A program made the translations under genes and the position numbers. Below the pieces are notes generated by a model. It saw nothing but the letters and a program-made list of their open reading frames with translations. It was not told the origin of the DNA and did no database searches. From UMGS1696 sp964621165 (GTDB lineage Bacteria; Bacillota; Clostridia; Oscillospirales; CAG-272), in contig CAZULC010000011.1 in NCBI GenBank assembly GCA_964621165.1, forward strand, positions 4,258-68,257: a stretch of 64,000 nt of DNA, read 5' to 3'. Shown piece by piece: positions 52,582-62,984 of this stretch. The number at the start of each line of letters is the position of its first letter. The stretch's first letter is position 1.

Positions 52582-54461
52582 ATGAAAAAGCTGATTACAG
52601 CATTGTTCGCGGCGGCTCTGCTGCTGATTCTGCCGGGGTGCGGGACGGACGAAAATCCCGCAGGAGACGAAAAGTCACCTCCCATGGTGGAAAACAGCCC
52701 AATACAGTACAGCCCCGACGACATTCCCGACGGCGCGGAATACCTTACCATATGCAGGACCAAAAGCGGCGGTACATACAAAATCAAGTCCGATGAGAAT
52801 ACGCAAAGGTTTTACTCGGATGAGCTTGAAGACGCCTGCTATTACATCTCCCGCGGAGAGAATCCGGAACTTCTGACCGGCACATCCGAGGGAGAGCTTG
52901 TGTTTGACGACAACGGACTTCTGCTGGTGTATTCAGACGGAAGAACGGCTGAGCTGCCATTTGATTCGGAAAAGCTCGACGGTGCGTGGACTTAACGGGA
53001 TGAAATCAAAGATGAAGTAACCGGCGTCCTGCTGATGGAAGTACCGGACGAAAACGACGTGGAAAAAGAGTACTACTACAGCGTATTCGCCGACAAAATC
53101 ACCTATTAAACCGCTCCTGACAAAATCTTCGGCTACAGAAACTGTTCATACAATAGGATTGTTCTCGTGACAAAGGGAAAATGGAATCCCCAGTCCACTC
53201 TTGTATTGGCCGGAAATGACGGCAGCGTGTAGCACACCTTTGAAGGAATCGCAGAAATTGTGGGAAACAATAGTGAAATGTACTACACATTGATAACCAA
53301 AGGTTTCGACAGCTGGATTTTCGACGAGCTGTACAATTCGGATTTCGAAAAAATTGTGGATTCCGACAGACGTTTTCTCACCCCTTCCGTCACATCCGAT
53401 GGGTATGCCGTACTTGTCGAGGACGTGTATTTTGACATCGAGACCGGCGTCACTGACTACACGAAAACTTATACTGTTGTAGACAAAAGCGGAAATACGG
53501 TTTACTCCAGTCCCATTTATTCCATCGTTCTCGGCGGAGTTGACGACGGGGTTTACGTCCACGACGGGAAAGACATCAACCTCATCACATGGGATGGCGG
53601 ATTTGTGTATAAACTTGTCAAGGTGGGCGAACGTGACTCTGCCAAATACGGTTATCAGCCCTGCGGAAGATTTGAACGCGGCGAATTCTACCCCGGTGAT
53701 TATGATGAGTCATACAGGTACTACAAAAATAAAGGCAAAGCTGAAAAGCCAAAACATGCCTACAATAAAGGCTGGGATGGCGTTGACGGCGGGATTTACA
53801 TGACGATTACGAAAGCAGGTGAGGCCGCTGGAATTCCCGGAGACTCGGCTTAGTACGTCTACATGCCCGACAGCGGAAAAAGCGGCGTTGTTGCCAGCGA
53901 GCACATGAAATACTGCAAGCCCGTGCTGTACCTCTATCCCGAGAACGTGTGCGAAATCAACGTAACCTTCGCCCATCCCGAGCGGCTGAAAACAGTCTAC
54001 CCCGCGTACGACAGCACAACAGGCTGGAACGTCACCGCCAAGCCCGACGGAACTTTGGCTGACTCAGACGGACGAAACTACTACGCCCTCTACTGGACGA
54101 AAACGGCGCGGTCATCCCGGACTGGAGCGAGGGATTTTCGATAAAACGGGATGAAGCTGCAGAATTCCTCGAAGAAAAGCTTGAGCAAATCGGCTTGACA
54201 TGGCGGGTGGCGGACGAGTTCATCATGTACTGGCTGCCGTACTTTGAGAAAAACGAATACACGCAGGTCTGGTTCGAGTTCACCGACTCACGGGAGACCG
54301 AAAACAAGCTCACCATAACCCTCGAGCCGGATTCGCTTCTGCGTTTCGCGATTCACCTGAAAGGTGCGGATTCCGACGTTGACTTGCCTGAGCAGAAAAT
54401 CCCCACGTTCGAGCTGTCCGGATTCACAGCCGTCGAGTGGAACGAAGTTTATCACGAATAA
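52582..54461 (+). pseudogene. Lipoprotein gene with four in-frame stops and a frameshift
   Basis: The frame starts with a lipoprotein signal (lipobox LPGC, Cys20) and can be followed for 1.5 kb in one frame across four stops: TAA 52993-52995, TAA 53107-53109, TAG 53230-53232 and TAG 53851-53853. Only near 54095 does the frame shift, into DENGAVIPDWSEGFSIKRDE and on to the end at 54461. The middle is a repeat-rich beta structure (DGYAVLVED, VYSSPIYSIV, LITWDGGFVYKLV). The last third, from KPVLYLYPENV through GWNVTAKPDG, is a domain found in large clostridial proteins of unknown role. It is paralogous to the next gene. Confidence 0.82.
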
Positions 54462-54499
54462 AAATCATATCATATTGATATTTTACAAGAAAAACAGTA

Positions 54500-55691
54500 A
54501 TGAAAAAGCCGACAGTCATAATTTTAGCGACGGCTCTGGTGCTAACGGGATGCGAAATCAGCGATTCTACGGAGGAAACTCTGCTTCCACCCCAGCCCGA
54601 GACGGAAAAGAACGAACGACCATCAGACACCCGACAACCCGACAATTACAAGCGTCAGCGCACCCGTGAAGCACAGCACATTGTCCGGAGACGCTTACGT
54701 AACCAACGAGGACGGACTGCGGCTTGTTTATACCGACGGACGTGAGCCGGTTGAGCTTCCCTTTGAGGACGGCGGTGAGACGACTATTCAAGCGGGGAGA
54801 TGACGGGAGTGGTTCAGGAGGGAGCGTATGATGAGCAGAGCTATCGGAACAGCGCCTACTACAGCATATCCAACGGAAGGATCACATGCACAACCGAAGG
54901 AGAATGATTCAATCGGTCTGACCTCGTACAACGGATTGATTTTAGCCTACAGAAGCGTCCACGACGAAGCCGACCCGCGCAAGGAAGCAACACTCGTGAT
55001 TGGCAGCGAAACCGGCGAGACGCTCCACGCTTTCATGGGCTACACGGATATAAAATGCGGCGACGGCGGGATGTACTACCTTGTAAACACAAGGAATTAC
55101 AGCTATAACGCCTACGACAGGGTTTACAATTTCGATTTCGAAAAAATAGCCGAAATTGACGGTCGGTATAAATCGTTTGCAGTCACATCCGAGGGATATG
55201 CGGTTATGTGCGGGGACGGGGAAGACGGAAAAGTTCACTTCTACACCGTAATCGACGACAAGGGGGATGAAATCTACTCCAGTCCCATGTACGACAATGT
55301 GATCAGCATAGTCGGGAATTGGGCGTACGTCCTCGAGGAAAACCGAATCAACCTGCGGTACTGGAACGGCGGCTTCCTATACACCCTTGTCGAGATTGAC
55401 GATGAGGACCTTGAGTATCTTGCGGGAGGTCTCTCCCGGGAGTTTGATATTGCGGTTTACACCACAGGCGTGTACCACCATGAGCCGACAGGATGGTATA
55501 AAAACGCGGGTACGGCGGATTCACCCGAATATATCCCCGAGGAAGAGTGCGGTATTCAGTCGGGAGTTTACATAAATCTGTACTATACCAACCCCTCATC
55601 AGACATTCCCGGAGTGTCAGCCGACTACGTTTTTGACCCGGCAACAAGCATGAACGGAGTTTTCGCCCTTGATGTAATTCCGATGACATAA
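54500..55691 (+). pseudogene. Second decayed lipoprotein gene, paralogue of the previous one
   Basis: It starts MKKPTVIILATALVLTGC (lipobox LTGC, Cys18). The frame shifts near 54630, where VSAPVKHSTLSGDAY and EDGLRLVYTDGREPVELPFE follow in another frame, again near 54783, and near 54905. From there the frame is open to 55691. The open part (FEKIAEIDGRYKSFAVTSEGY in two pieces, FEKIAEIDG and SFAVTSEGYAV; IYSSPMYDNV; LRYWNGGFLYTLVEI) matches the middle of the previous gene. The KPVLYLYP domain is missing. A restart at 54828 would give a 287-residue protein without a signal peptide, which I consider unlikely to work. Confidence 0.8.
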
Positions 55692-55692
55692 T

Positions 55693-55742
55693 AAAAATCC
55701 CATGTAGAATCCGATTTTATTCAGCCAATCCATGGGATTTTC
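55693..55742. terminator. Bidirectional terminator between convergent remnants
   Basis: AAAATCCCATG pairs perfectly with CATGGGATTTT across a 26-base interior. A and T runs on both sides let it work in both directions. Confidence 0.75.
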
Positions 55743-55746
55743 TGTG

Positions 55747-56401
55747 TTATTTATTTTTCGGCAGCCGCTCGAATTCTAAATAATTCCCCTCCGGCTCCTC
55801 GAGATAGCGAACTTTTATTTCATTTGCCACACTGGAGGCGTAATCCTCATTCACTCTTCCGGACGTGCGGACGTACGCGAAAAAGGTGACGGTTTTCTCA
55901 CTCTCGTCAATTGTAATGTCGTCCCGTCCCGCATTACGGTAAAACTTTACCGCGTCGTCGAAGGTGCCGTAGAACTTGTATTTTTGCCCGCCCTCGTCAA
56001 CCGGTTCTTTGTCAAGCATGTGGGTTGGAGCGAACAGGGAAAAGTCGGTGTTGTACGGCAGTCGGCAGTGGGTGATTAAAAATTTGTCGCCGTCTATGTA
56101 ATCTCCGTCGAATATGACGAAATAATAGTCACACTCGTTTTCCTGACCGTGATGAGCACATCCGAGAAGTTGTCGGTTTTGTAAATCTCAGCCTTTGCAC
56201 CGGAGGAGTTTATTTTTTGCATATTTCTTCAATTGTACTTTCGCAGCTAAAGTAACCGTTGTAGTATGAATCATATTCAACGAGAAGTGTGTAGCTGTAT
56301 TCGTGGAAATAGTCAAAATTTTCCGGATCATTATTCGGTCAGCAGGAGAACATTGTCAGACAAAACAGAAAAGTCAAAAATAACGCTGTGACTTTTTTCA
56401 T
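55747..56401 (-). pseudogene. Third decayed lipoprotein gene
   Basis: On the minus strand ATG 56401 opens MKKVTALFLTFLFCLTMFSC, a lipoprotein signal whose Cys is followed at once by TGA. The frame reopens as PNNDPENFDYFHEYSYTLLVE, stops at TAA near 56208, shifts, and ends with an open segment from 56019 (MLDKEPVDEGGQKYKFYG to LEFERLPKNK). The protein would have been about 215 residues. I do not recognise the family; the ending has an ANEIKVRYLEEPEGNYLEF strand pattern. Confidence 0.75.
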
Positions 56402-56422
56402 TTCATAGCCTTTTCCGCCGTG

Positions 56423-58657
56423 TCAATGCACGACAACTTTATAATTCTTTATCTCTCCGTCAGCTGTCACCTTAACCTCGCCGTCGGCCATCTCCGCATA
56501 AATCACGCCGACTTTCTTTCCTTCCATATTATAAACCACCCGCTCGGCTTTACCCGTCAGCTTGTACACATGAACCGTCAGCCCGTCCGTGTAGTCGTAG
56601 TCGGGGCGGTCGTCGCGCGCACCTACGGGAATAATTGAGTTTTCCCTCACGTACAGCGGTAGCGAGAAGAAATCGTGCTTTTCCTTCACCCAGCCGGTTT
56701 TCTCCGCACATTCGCCGGTGAGCAGCGACGTCCACCTGCCCTCGGGAAGATAGAACGTCACGTTCCCATCTTTCGTGAACACGGGAGCTACAAGCAGACT
56801 GTCGCCAAGCATGTACTGTCGGTCCAAATCCTCGCAGGAGATGTCTCCCGGGAATTCGAGAACCATCGCCCGCATAGCAGGAACGCCCTTTTCGTGAGCA
56901 TCAACCGCCGCGCCGTAGATGTATGGCATGAGCGAATTTTTCAGTTTGGAGAACTGTCTCACAACCGCAACGGATTCAGTGCCATCGACCTCGCCTTCCT
57001 TTGAGAACAGCCACGGAACCCGGTAGGAGCCTGAGCCGTGGAGTCTGGAGTGGGTTGAGAGAAGCCCGAACACCGCCCATCTCTTGTATAAATCCGCGCT
57101 TGCCGTGCCTTCGAACCCGCTGATGTCGTGGCTCCAGAAGCCAAATCCTGAGAGACAGAGTGACAGCCCGCCGCGCAGGGATTCAGCCATGGACGGATAG
57201 GTGGAGTTGCAGTCGCCGCCCCAGTGAACCGGGAATTTCTGCCCGCCAACCGTCGCGCTTCTGGCAAAGAGACACGCTTCACCTTCGCCCCGCTCACGTT
57301 CAAGAAGCTCAAACACGCATTTGTTGTAGAGGTACGTGTAGTAGTTGTGCATACGGAGAGGGTCGCTGCCGTCATAATATACGCAGTCCACCGGGATTCT
57401 CTCGCCGAAGTCGGTCTTGAAGCAGTCCACGCCGTCGTCCAGCAGATTTTTCAGCTTGCTCTGGTACCAATTCCACGCATCGGGGTTTGTGAAGTCCACG
57501 ATTCCCATGCCTGCCTGCCACAAATCCGTCTGCCACACGTCGCCGTTTGCTTTCTTTAATAAATACCCGCGCTCAGACGCTTCCGTGAACAGTGACGACC
57601 GCTGGGCAATGTATGGGTTTATCCACACGCAGATTTTCAGCCCCTGCGCCTTTATTCTCCCGAGCATTTCCTTGGGCCTTGGGAACATTGCCGGGTCCCA
57701 CGTGAAGTCGCACCACTGATTTTCCCGCATCCAGTAGCAGTCGAAGTGAAACACGGACAAGGGAATATCACGCTCCTTCATGCCAGAGACGAAGCTCATA
57801 ACCGTTTTTTCGTCATAAGACGTGGTGAAGGATGAGGTGAGCCAGAGTCCGAATGACCACGCAGGAGGAAGAGCCGGCTTTCCCGTCAGGCTGGTGTAAT
57901 TCTCAAGCACCTCTTTCATTGAAGCACCGCCGATTATCATGAAGTCGATTTTCTCCCCGGGAACGGAAAACTGCGCTCTCGTGACGTGCTCAGTGGCAAT
58001 TTCATATGACACCGGACCGGAGTCGTTGACCAGCACGCCGTAATTCATGTTTGTGATGTAGAACGGAATTGATTTATATGAAATTTCCGTGCAGGTTCCG
58101 CCATCCTCGTTCCACGTCTCCACTGACTGCCCGTTCTTTACAAATGGCGTGAACCTCTCCCCCAGTCCGTAGACCTTCTCGCCGATTGCAAGATCCAGCT
58201 GGACTCGCATGAAGGGACCGTCGGGGGTTTTCATGTAGCTTATCATGGAATGCCCGAACCGGTTTCCCACCGACGTGAGCTTTCTTCCGTCGTAGTAGTA
58301 TGTGAATTCGCAGGGATTTTTGTGGACTCTCAGCTCGGTCAGCCCGCTTTTGACGGAAATCACCGCGCCGTTTTCGGGACAGCTTACCTCAAGAGGGGAG
58401 TTTTCTTCTTCAAGCTCTAACCTCGGGTATTTCGCAGCCCCGCCGATAAAGTGGAACACCTCCGTCCTGATGATGTTTTCCTTCGGGGACGACACGTACA
58501 TCTCAAGTATGGGACCGCCCATGCCGCGCCCGTCGTAATTGTAGTCGACTACGTAGAGATAAAGTCTGTTCCCCTCAAGCCGAACCTCCCGCACTTGCAC
58601 CGCGTCGTGATTCTCGACTCCATCCCGGTTGAGCCAATAGCCTTTTGTGAATTTCAT
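56423..58657 (-). CDS. yicI: Alpha-xylosidase, GH31
   Basis: The 744-residue enzyme releases alpha-linked xylose from xyloglucan-type oligosaccharides. It closely follows E. coli YicI: the nucleophile lies in CFKTDFGERIP (Asp near 415; YicI Asp416) and the acid/base in HWGGDC (Asp near 480; YicI Asp482). Substrate-site segments such as LFARSATVGGQKFPVHW, SHDISGF and RLHGSGSYRVPW are also kept. There is no signal peptide, so it acts on imported oligosaccharides. It stands alone; the lipoprotein binding proteins at the start of the window are 53 kb away. A GGCAGGAC stretch lies before the ATG. Confidence 0.93.
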   Translation of the reverse strand: MKFTKGYWLNRDGVENHDAVQVREVRLEGNRLYLYVVDYNYDGRGMGGPILEMYVSSPKENIIRTEVFHFIGGAAKYPRLELEEENSPLEVSCPENGAVISVKSGLTELRVHKNPCEFTYYYDGRKLTSVGNRFGHSMISYMKTPDGPFMRVQLDLAIGEKVYGLGERFTPFVKNGQSVETWNEDGGTCTEISYKSIPFYITNMNYGVLVNDSGPVSYEIATEHVTRAQFSVPGEKIDFMIIGGASMKEVLENYTSLTGKPALPPAWSFGLWLTSSFTTSYDEKTVMSFVSGMKERDIPLSVFHFDCYWMRENQWCDFTWDPAMFPRPKEMLGRIKAQGLKICVWINPYIAQRSSLFTEASERGYLLKKANGDVWQTDLWQAGMGIVDFTNPDAWNWYQSKLKNLLDDGVDCFKTDFGERIPVDCVYYDGSDPLRMHNYYTYLYNKCVFELLERERGEGEACLFARSATVGGQKFPVHWGGDCNSTYPSMAESLRGGLSLCLSGFGFWSHDISGFEGTASADLYKRWAVFGLLSTHSRLHGSGSYRVPWLFSKEGEVDGTESVAVVRQFSKLKNSLMPYIYGAAVDAHEKGVPAMRAMVLEFPGDISCEDLDRQYMLGDSLLVAPVFTKDGNVTFYLPEGRWTSLLTGECAEKTGWVKEKHDFFSLPLYVRENSIIPVGARDDRPDYDYTDGLTVHVYKLTGKAERVVYNMEGKKVGVIYAEMADGEVKVTADGEIKNYKVVVH

Positions 58658-58896
58658 AATGAGTCCTGCCTTTATGTAAAATTTATCGTTATATTATTAT
58701 AACATATTTCTTCGGATTTTTGTATGCTTTTTCTACTAATATCCTGCTTAAATTGTCGTTTGATTGTAACATTATTGTGAATTCTCCCGCGCGGTATTGA
58801 TTTATGTGAAAAAAAGATGAATAATATATAGGAAAGCTTTTTCAGAGCCGAAAAAACCAAAGTCATTTTAATAAATTCATTCAATGGAGAAAAATC

Positions 58897-59775
58897 ATGA
58901 AAAAAACCGTTTGGAAAATACTCAAGGAATACTCGCTCATCCTGTTAGGAAGCCTGATTTACGCCGTGGCTTTTGACTGGCTGTTTGTGCCAAACAATAT
59001 CGTAATGGGCGGACTTACGGGTATTTCCCAGATTTTACAGCACTTTATTCCAAAAATTCCCATAGGTACGGCGGTGATTGTGATGAACATTCCGCTGTTT
59101 GCCCTCGGAGTCAAGCTTCAGGGAATTCATCTTCTGCTGTCGTCCCTTTTCGCGATGGCTACAAGCTCGGTTTTCATCGACGTGATTCCCCTGTTCGTGG
59201 ACTTCAGGCCCATGGGGGACCAGCTTATGTCCAGTGTTTTGGGCGGTGCGCTTATCGGTCTGTCAATTGGAATCCAGCTCTGGGAAGGGGCGACCACCGG
59301 CGGAACGGAGCTTGGGGCGAGACTCTTGAAATACAAGTTCCACCATATTCCTATAGGCAAGCTGTGCCTGTTCATCGACCTCGCCGTAATCGTGATGTAC
59401 ACCGCCACCTGCGGGGATCTGAGGGACGGACTTTACGCGGGAATAGCCATGTACGTCAGCAGCATAGCCATGGACAGCCTGATTTACGGCCGGCGTGTGG
59501 CGAAGGTTGCCTGCATAATCTGCGACGACGGCGAGAAGAAGGAAAAAATGAAGGAGGAGCTTCTCAAAATGGACCTTGGTGTGACGAGTATAAATGCCGA
59601 GGGAGGCTACAGCGGTGGAGGCAAGAACGTGCTGATATGCGCATTCAAACCGAGCAGAATTTCAGCTCTCAAGATTGCGGTGACGGAGATAGACCCGAAC
59701 GCGTTCGTCATAGTCTGCGAGGCCCAGGAAGTGTTCGGAGAAGGATTTGCCCACTGCGAGGTTGACAGTCTGTAG
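58897..59775 (+). CDS. YitT-family membrane protein 2
   Basis: The 292-residue protein has the same build as the family member at 28954-29811: membrane helices with PNNIVMGGLTGISQIL and TTGGTELGARLLKYKF, then a C-terminal DUF2179 domain (residues about 220-285) containing GYSGGGKNVLICAFKPSR. Identity to the first copy is low, so this is an old duplication. The substrate is unknown. It is preceded by ATGGAGA. Confidence 0.87.
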   Translation: MKKTVWKILKEYSLILLGSLIYAVAFDWLFVPNNIVMGGLTGISQILQHFIPKIPIGTAVIVMNIPLFALGVKLQGIHLLLSSLFAMATSSVFIDVIPLFVDFRPMGDQLMSSVLGGALIGLSIGIQLWEGATTGGTELGARLLKYKFHHIPIGKLCLFIDLAVIVMYTATCGDLRDGLYAGIAMYVSSIAMDSLIYGRRVAKVACIICDDGEKKEKMKEELLKMDLGVTSINAEGGYSGGGKNVLICAFKPSRISALKIAVTEIDPNAFVIVCEAQEVFGEGFAHCEVDSL

Positions 59776-59923
59776 AAAACAATGACTACGGATGCATACT
59801 GTGATTAAAATATGGTTAAAATTGTCAGACTAAATAATAATATGGTATTTTTTATAGATAATACAGGAGTAACTATTAACGAATGTGCAATGTGACGAAT
59901 TTGTTCAAAAAATCACAATATAC

Positions 59924-59952
59924 TTGATTTTTCTTCCGCGCGGTGATATAAT
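59924..59952 (+). promoter_or_regulatory. Promoter of the 4,6-dehydratase gene
   Basis: TTGATT (59924-59929) and TATAAT (59947-59952) are 17 bp apart. The predicted start near 59959 gives a leader of about 230 nt. Confidence 0.75.
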
Positions 59953-59958
59953 TATTCT

Positions 59959-60190
59959 GTCGCAATAACGCGGACGGCAGACGACTGTTAAGATGACTTG
60001 TGTAGTTTTATTGCCCCGGCTGTCAACCAAACGCGGCTTGGCTTGTAAAGAATACCGCAGTGGAAAGGATATTTTGTTGGCTGAATGCAGAACCGCCTTT
60101 GCCAACGGATAATTATAGTTCCTCTTTTGCCGGTGACGAGCGGATTGATGTCCACAAAAGCAGAATTATTTTTATGGGAGAGATCGGAAA
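59959..60190 (+). other. Long untranslated leader of the 4,6-dehydratase gene
   Basis: About 230 nt lie between the predicted transcription start and the ATG at 60191. I do not see a known riboswitch core or a clear terminator hairpin. An A/T-rich ribosome site with GGGAGAG occurs near its end. Confidence 0.45.
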
Positions 60191-62302
60191 ATGAACGACA
60201 ATATGTCAAAGGAGCCGGAAAAACAGGACAGTTCTGATAAAAATTCAAATAATAAAAAGAGGTTTGCCCTTGAACACTGGCACTATATCGCTCTTTTTCT
60301 GATATTGTACGACGCCGTCGCTGTCTGCGGAGCTTATTTTGCCGCTCTTTGGCTCAGATTCGACTGCCACTACACAATGATTCCGCACAAATATATGGAC
60401 GCGTATATGAAGTTCATCCCTGTTTACGCGGTAGTTACGGTGGTGGTGTTCTGGTTCTTGCGTCTGTACCAGAGCATATGGAGATTCGCAAGCTTCAACG
60501 AACTTAAGAGGATCGCCCTTGGTTCGGCTGTACTCGGCCTGTTCCATACGATTGCCATAACGCTTCTTTTCACCCGCATGCCGATTTCATACTACATAAT
60601 CGGATTCGCAATCCAGTCGATTCTTGTGGTGCTGGTGAGATTTTCCTACCGGTTTGTACTTCTTGAGAGAAGCAAAATGCGGAAGGCAAGCGAAAAGAAC
60701 CGCGCGAGCCGTGTTATGCTCATAGGTGCGGGAGCGGCAGGCCAGATGATTCTAAGGGATCTGCACAACGCCAAGGAAGTCAACGACTGCGTATGCTGCA
60801 TAATCGACGACAACAGAAACAAGTGGGGCCGTTTCATCGACGGAGTCCCGATTGTCGGCGGCAGGGATCATATTCTATCCAATGTTGAAAAGTACAAAAT
60901 AGAGAAAATTTTCCTCGCCATTCCCAGTGCTACGGCAGAACAGCGCCGCGACATTCTCGACATCTGCAAGGAAACAAAATGCGAGCTGAAAAATCTTCCC
61001 GGCATGGTTGACATTGTGACCGGCAGAGTTACGGCAAAATCCATGAAGGACGTGTCCGTTGAGGATCTGCTGGGCCGTGAACCTATAAAGGTAAACATGG
61101 ATGAGATATACCGCTTTATCACCGGAAAGGTAATACTTGTGACGGGTGGCGGAGGCTCCATCGGAAGCGAGCTTTGCAGACAGATAGCCCAGCACAACCC
61201 TAAACAGCTGATTATATTTGACATATATGAAAACAACGCCTACTCCATCGGCCTTGAGCTGAGGGACAAGCATCCGGATCTGAACTTGGAAGTTCTCATA
61301 GGTTCCGTGCGCGACAGCCGGAGAATCAATCAGGTTTTTGAAAAATACAAACCCGACGTGGTTTACCATGCCGCCGCACATAAGCATGTTCCCCTCATGG
61401 AGGATAGCCCCTGCGAATCCATCAAGAACAACGCCATCGGCACGTACAAAACAGCCTACGCCGCAATGATGAACGGATGCCGTCGGTTCGTCCTTATTTC
61501 CACGGACAAGGCGGTGAACCCGACCAACATCATGGGCGCGTCAAAGCGTCTGTGCGAGATGATTATCCAGTCCTTCGACAGAAAAATCCGCGAGGGAAAG
61601 TCTTCGGACCTTGTGCCTCTTCACGTTCATATGGACGACGAGGACGGCAGTATGCGCGAGATGAACCGCAGTATGGAGCCTCCGAAGACGGAATTTGTGG
61701 CTGTTAGATTCGGAAACGTACTTGGCAGCAACGGCTCGGTTGTTCCGATTTTCCGCAAGCAGATTGCAAAAGGCGGACCGGTGACAGTTACGCATCCAGA
61801 TATAATCCGTTATTTCATGACAATTCCGGAAGCGGCATCATTGGTTCTTCAGGCCGGAACATACGCAAAGGGCGGAGAAATTTTCGTCCTCGATATGGGT
61901 GCGCCGGTGAAAATCGACACCCTTGCCAGAAATATGATCCGCCTTGCCGGACTTCAGCCGGATGTTGACATAAAAATAGCATACACAGGACTCCGCCCGG
62001 GCGAGAAACTCTATGAGGAAAAGCTCATGTCCGAGGAAGGAATGCGGACTACGCCGAACCACCTGATACATATTGGAAGCCCGATTCCATTCAATACGGA
62101 TGAATTCCTGAAGCAGATCCAGAACCTGATGACAGCGGCATATGACGGCAGGGAAGAGGATATCCGCAGCCTCGTGGCAGAAGCGGTGAAGACCTACCAT
62201 CCCGCAGGCGAACACGGCTCCGAAGCCAAAGGAGAAGCATACGCCAAGCAGATGAATCTGATGATGCAGAACAGCACCGCCGCGGCAGTAGTTGGAAAAT
62301 AG
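60191..62302 (+). CDS. Membrane UDP-sugar 4,6-dehydratase (PglF/CapD-like)
   Basis: The 703-residue protein has four membrane helices (residues about 28-150) and a first Rossmann domain with MLIGAGAAGQMILRDL near 177. A catalytic extended SDR domain follows, starting at VTGGGGSIGSELCRQI (near 317). The active-site segment STDKAVNPTNIMGASKRL has Met in place of the usual Tyr, as in PglF-type 4,6-dehydratases. The product would be UDP-4-keto-6-deoxy-GlcNAc. The DegT-type aminotransferase beginning at 63235 could convert it to a 4-amino sugar for wall polymer or glycan synthesis. RBS GGGAGAG precedes the ATG. Confidence 0.9.
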   Translation: MNDNMSKEPEKQDSSDKNSNNKKRFALEHWHYIALFLILYDAVAVCGAYFAALWLRFDCHYTMIPHKYMDAYMKFIPVYAVVTVVVFWFLRLYQSIWRFASFNELKRIALGSAVLGLFHTIAITLLFTRMPISYYIIGFAIQSILVVLVRFSYRFVLLERSKMRKASEKNRASRVMLIGAGAAGQMILRDLHNAKEVNDCVCCIIDDNRNKWGRFIDGVPIVGGRDHILSNVEKYKIEKIFLAIPSATAEQRRDILDICKETKCELKNLPGMVDIVTGRVTAKSMKDVSVEDLLGREPIKVNMDEIYRFITGKVILVTGGGGSIGSELCRQIAQHNPKQLIIFDIYENNAYSIGLELRDKHPDLNLEVLIGSVRDSRRINQVFEKYKPDVVYHAAAHKHVPLMEDSPCESIKNNAIGTYKTAYAAMMNGCRRFVLISTDKAVNPTNIMGASKRLCEMIIQSFDRKIREGKSSDLVPLHVHMDDEDGSMREMNRSMEPPKTEFVAVRFGNVLGSNGSVVPIFRKQIAKGGPVTVTHPDIIRYFMTIPEAASLVLQAGTYAKGGEIFVLDMGAPVKIDTLARNMIRLAGLQPDVDIKIAYTGLRPGEKLYEEKLMSEEGMRTTPNHLIHIGSPIPFNTDEFLKQIQNLMTAAYDGREEDIRSLVAEAVKTYHPAGEHGSEAKGEAYAKQMNLMMQNSTAAAVVGK

Positions 62303-62321
62303 TTAATGTATATAAGACGGC

Positions 62322-62353
62322 AGCTCTCCTCTCAGCTGAAAGAGAGGAGGGCT
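62322..62353 (+). terminator. Strong hairpin after the 4,6-dehydratase gene
   Basis: AGCTCTCCTCTC pairs with GAGAGGAGGGCT (12 bp, one G-U pair) around AGCTGAAA, 20 bases past the stop. The nearest T run is 17 bases away, so termination is possible but not certain. Confidence 0.5.
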
Positions 62354-62984
62354 AGCTGTGCTTTATGTGTGGTTTTTGTTTTTTATTTGAGAAAATATTG
62401 GGGTATTGTACTCTATTTTTTAGTGAAATTATGGGGCAAAAGTTTACAGTTAATAATGGATAAACAAAATAATATCGCCCCAAGCTCCTGTTAGTGGAAA
62501 TTACTGGACAGGATGAATTTTGCGTGAAGTATAAAGTTCCAGAAATACAAAGATTGTAAAATCAAAAATATGGCAGTAAAGGCAGTAAAATTGAAATTAT
62601 GTATAAAAGCACAGAGCAGCCTTAAAAATAAGTCAAACAAATCAGCGGCATATCAACGATATAGGTTTATTTAAGGTGCAGTTTTAAGCCATATTTGCCG
62701 GATTCTGACGCGAGCCTGAAACAACGCCACAAATTCGGAAAGTTTTTAAGAAACACAAAATAATGTGAAATTCAGTAAATGTTTAAATCTTAATTGGGAA
62801 AACGGACTTGTCAAACCTCCTCATGCGGTTTCAGCGAGAAGAAAAAATTGGCAGGAGAAGATATATTTGAAGAGGAAGAAGCTGACGAAAGACCGAAGCT
62901 GATTCCGCTGTAGAATTTGTGTTAAAGAAGGATAGTGTATGTTTGTAAAACGAGACGATATTGCGCAGTTTGAGTCCAACGTGT

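Noticed and set aside
52582..54461. Alternative genetic code reading TAA/TAG as sense
   Set aside because: Intact genes across the window end with TAA, TAG and TGA at expected lengths, so general reassignment is excluded.
54828..55691. Intact gene starting at 54828
   Set aside because: The start lies inside the out-of-frame part of the lipoprotein paralogue and would drop its signal peptide; the upstream remnant in other frames shows it is one broken gene.
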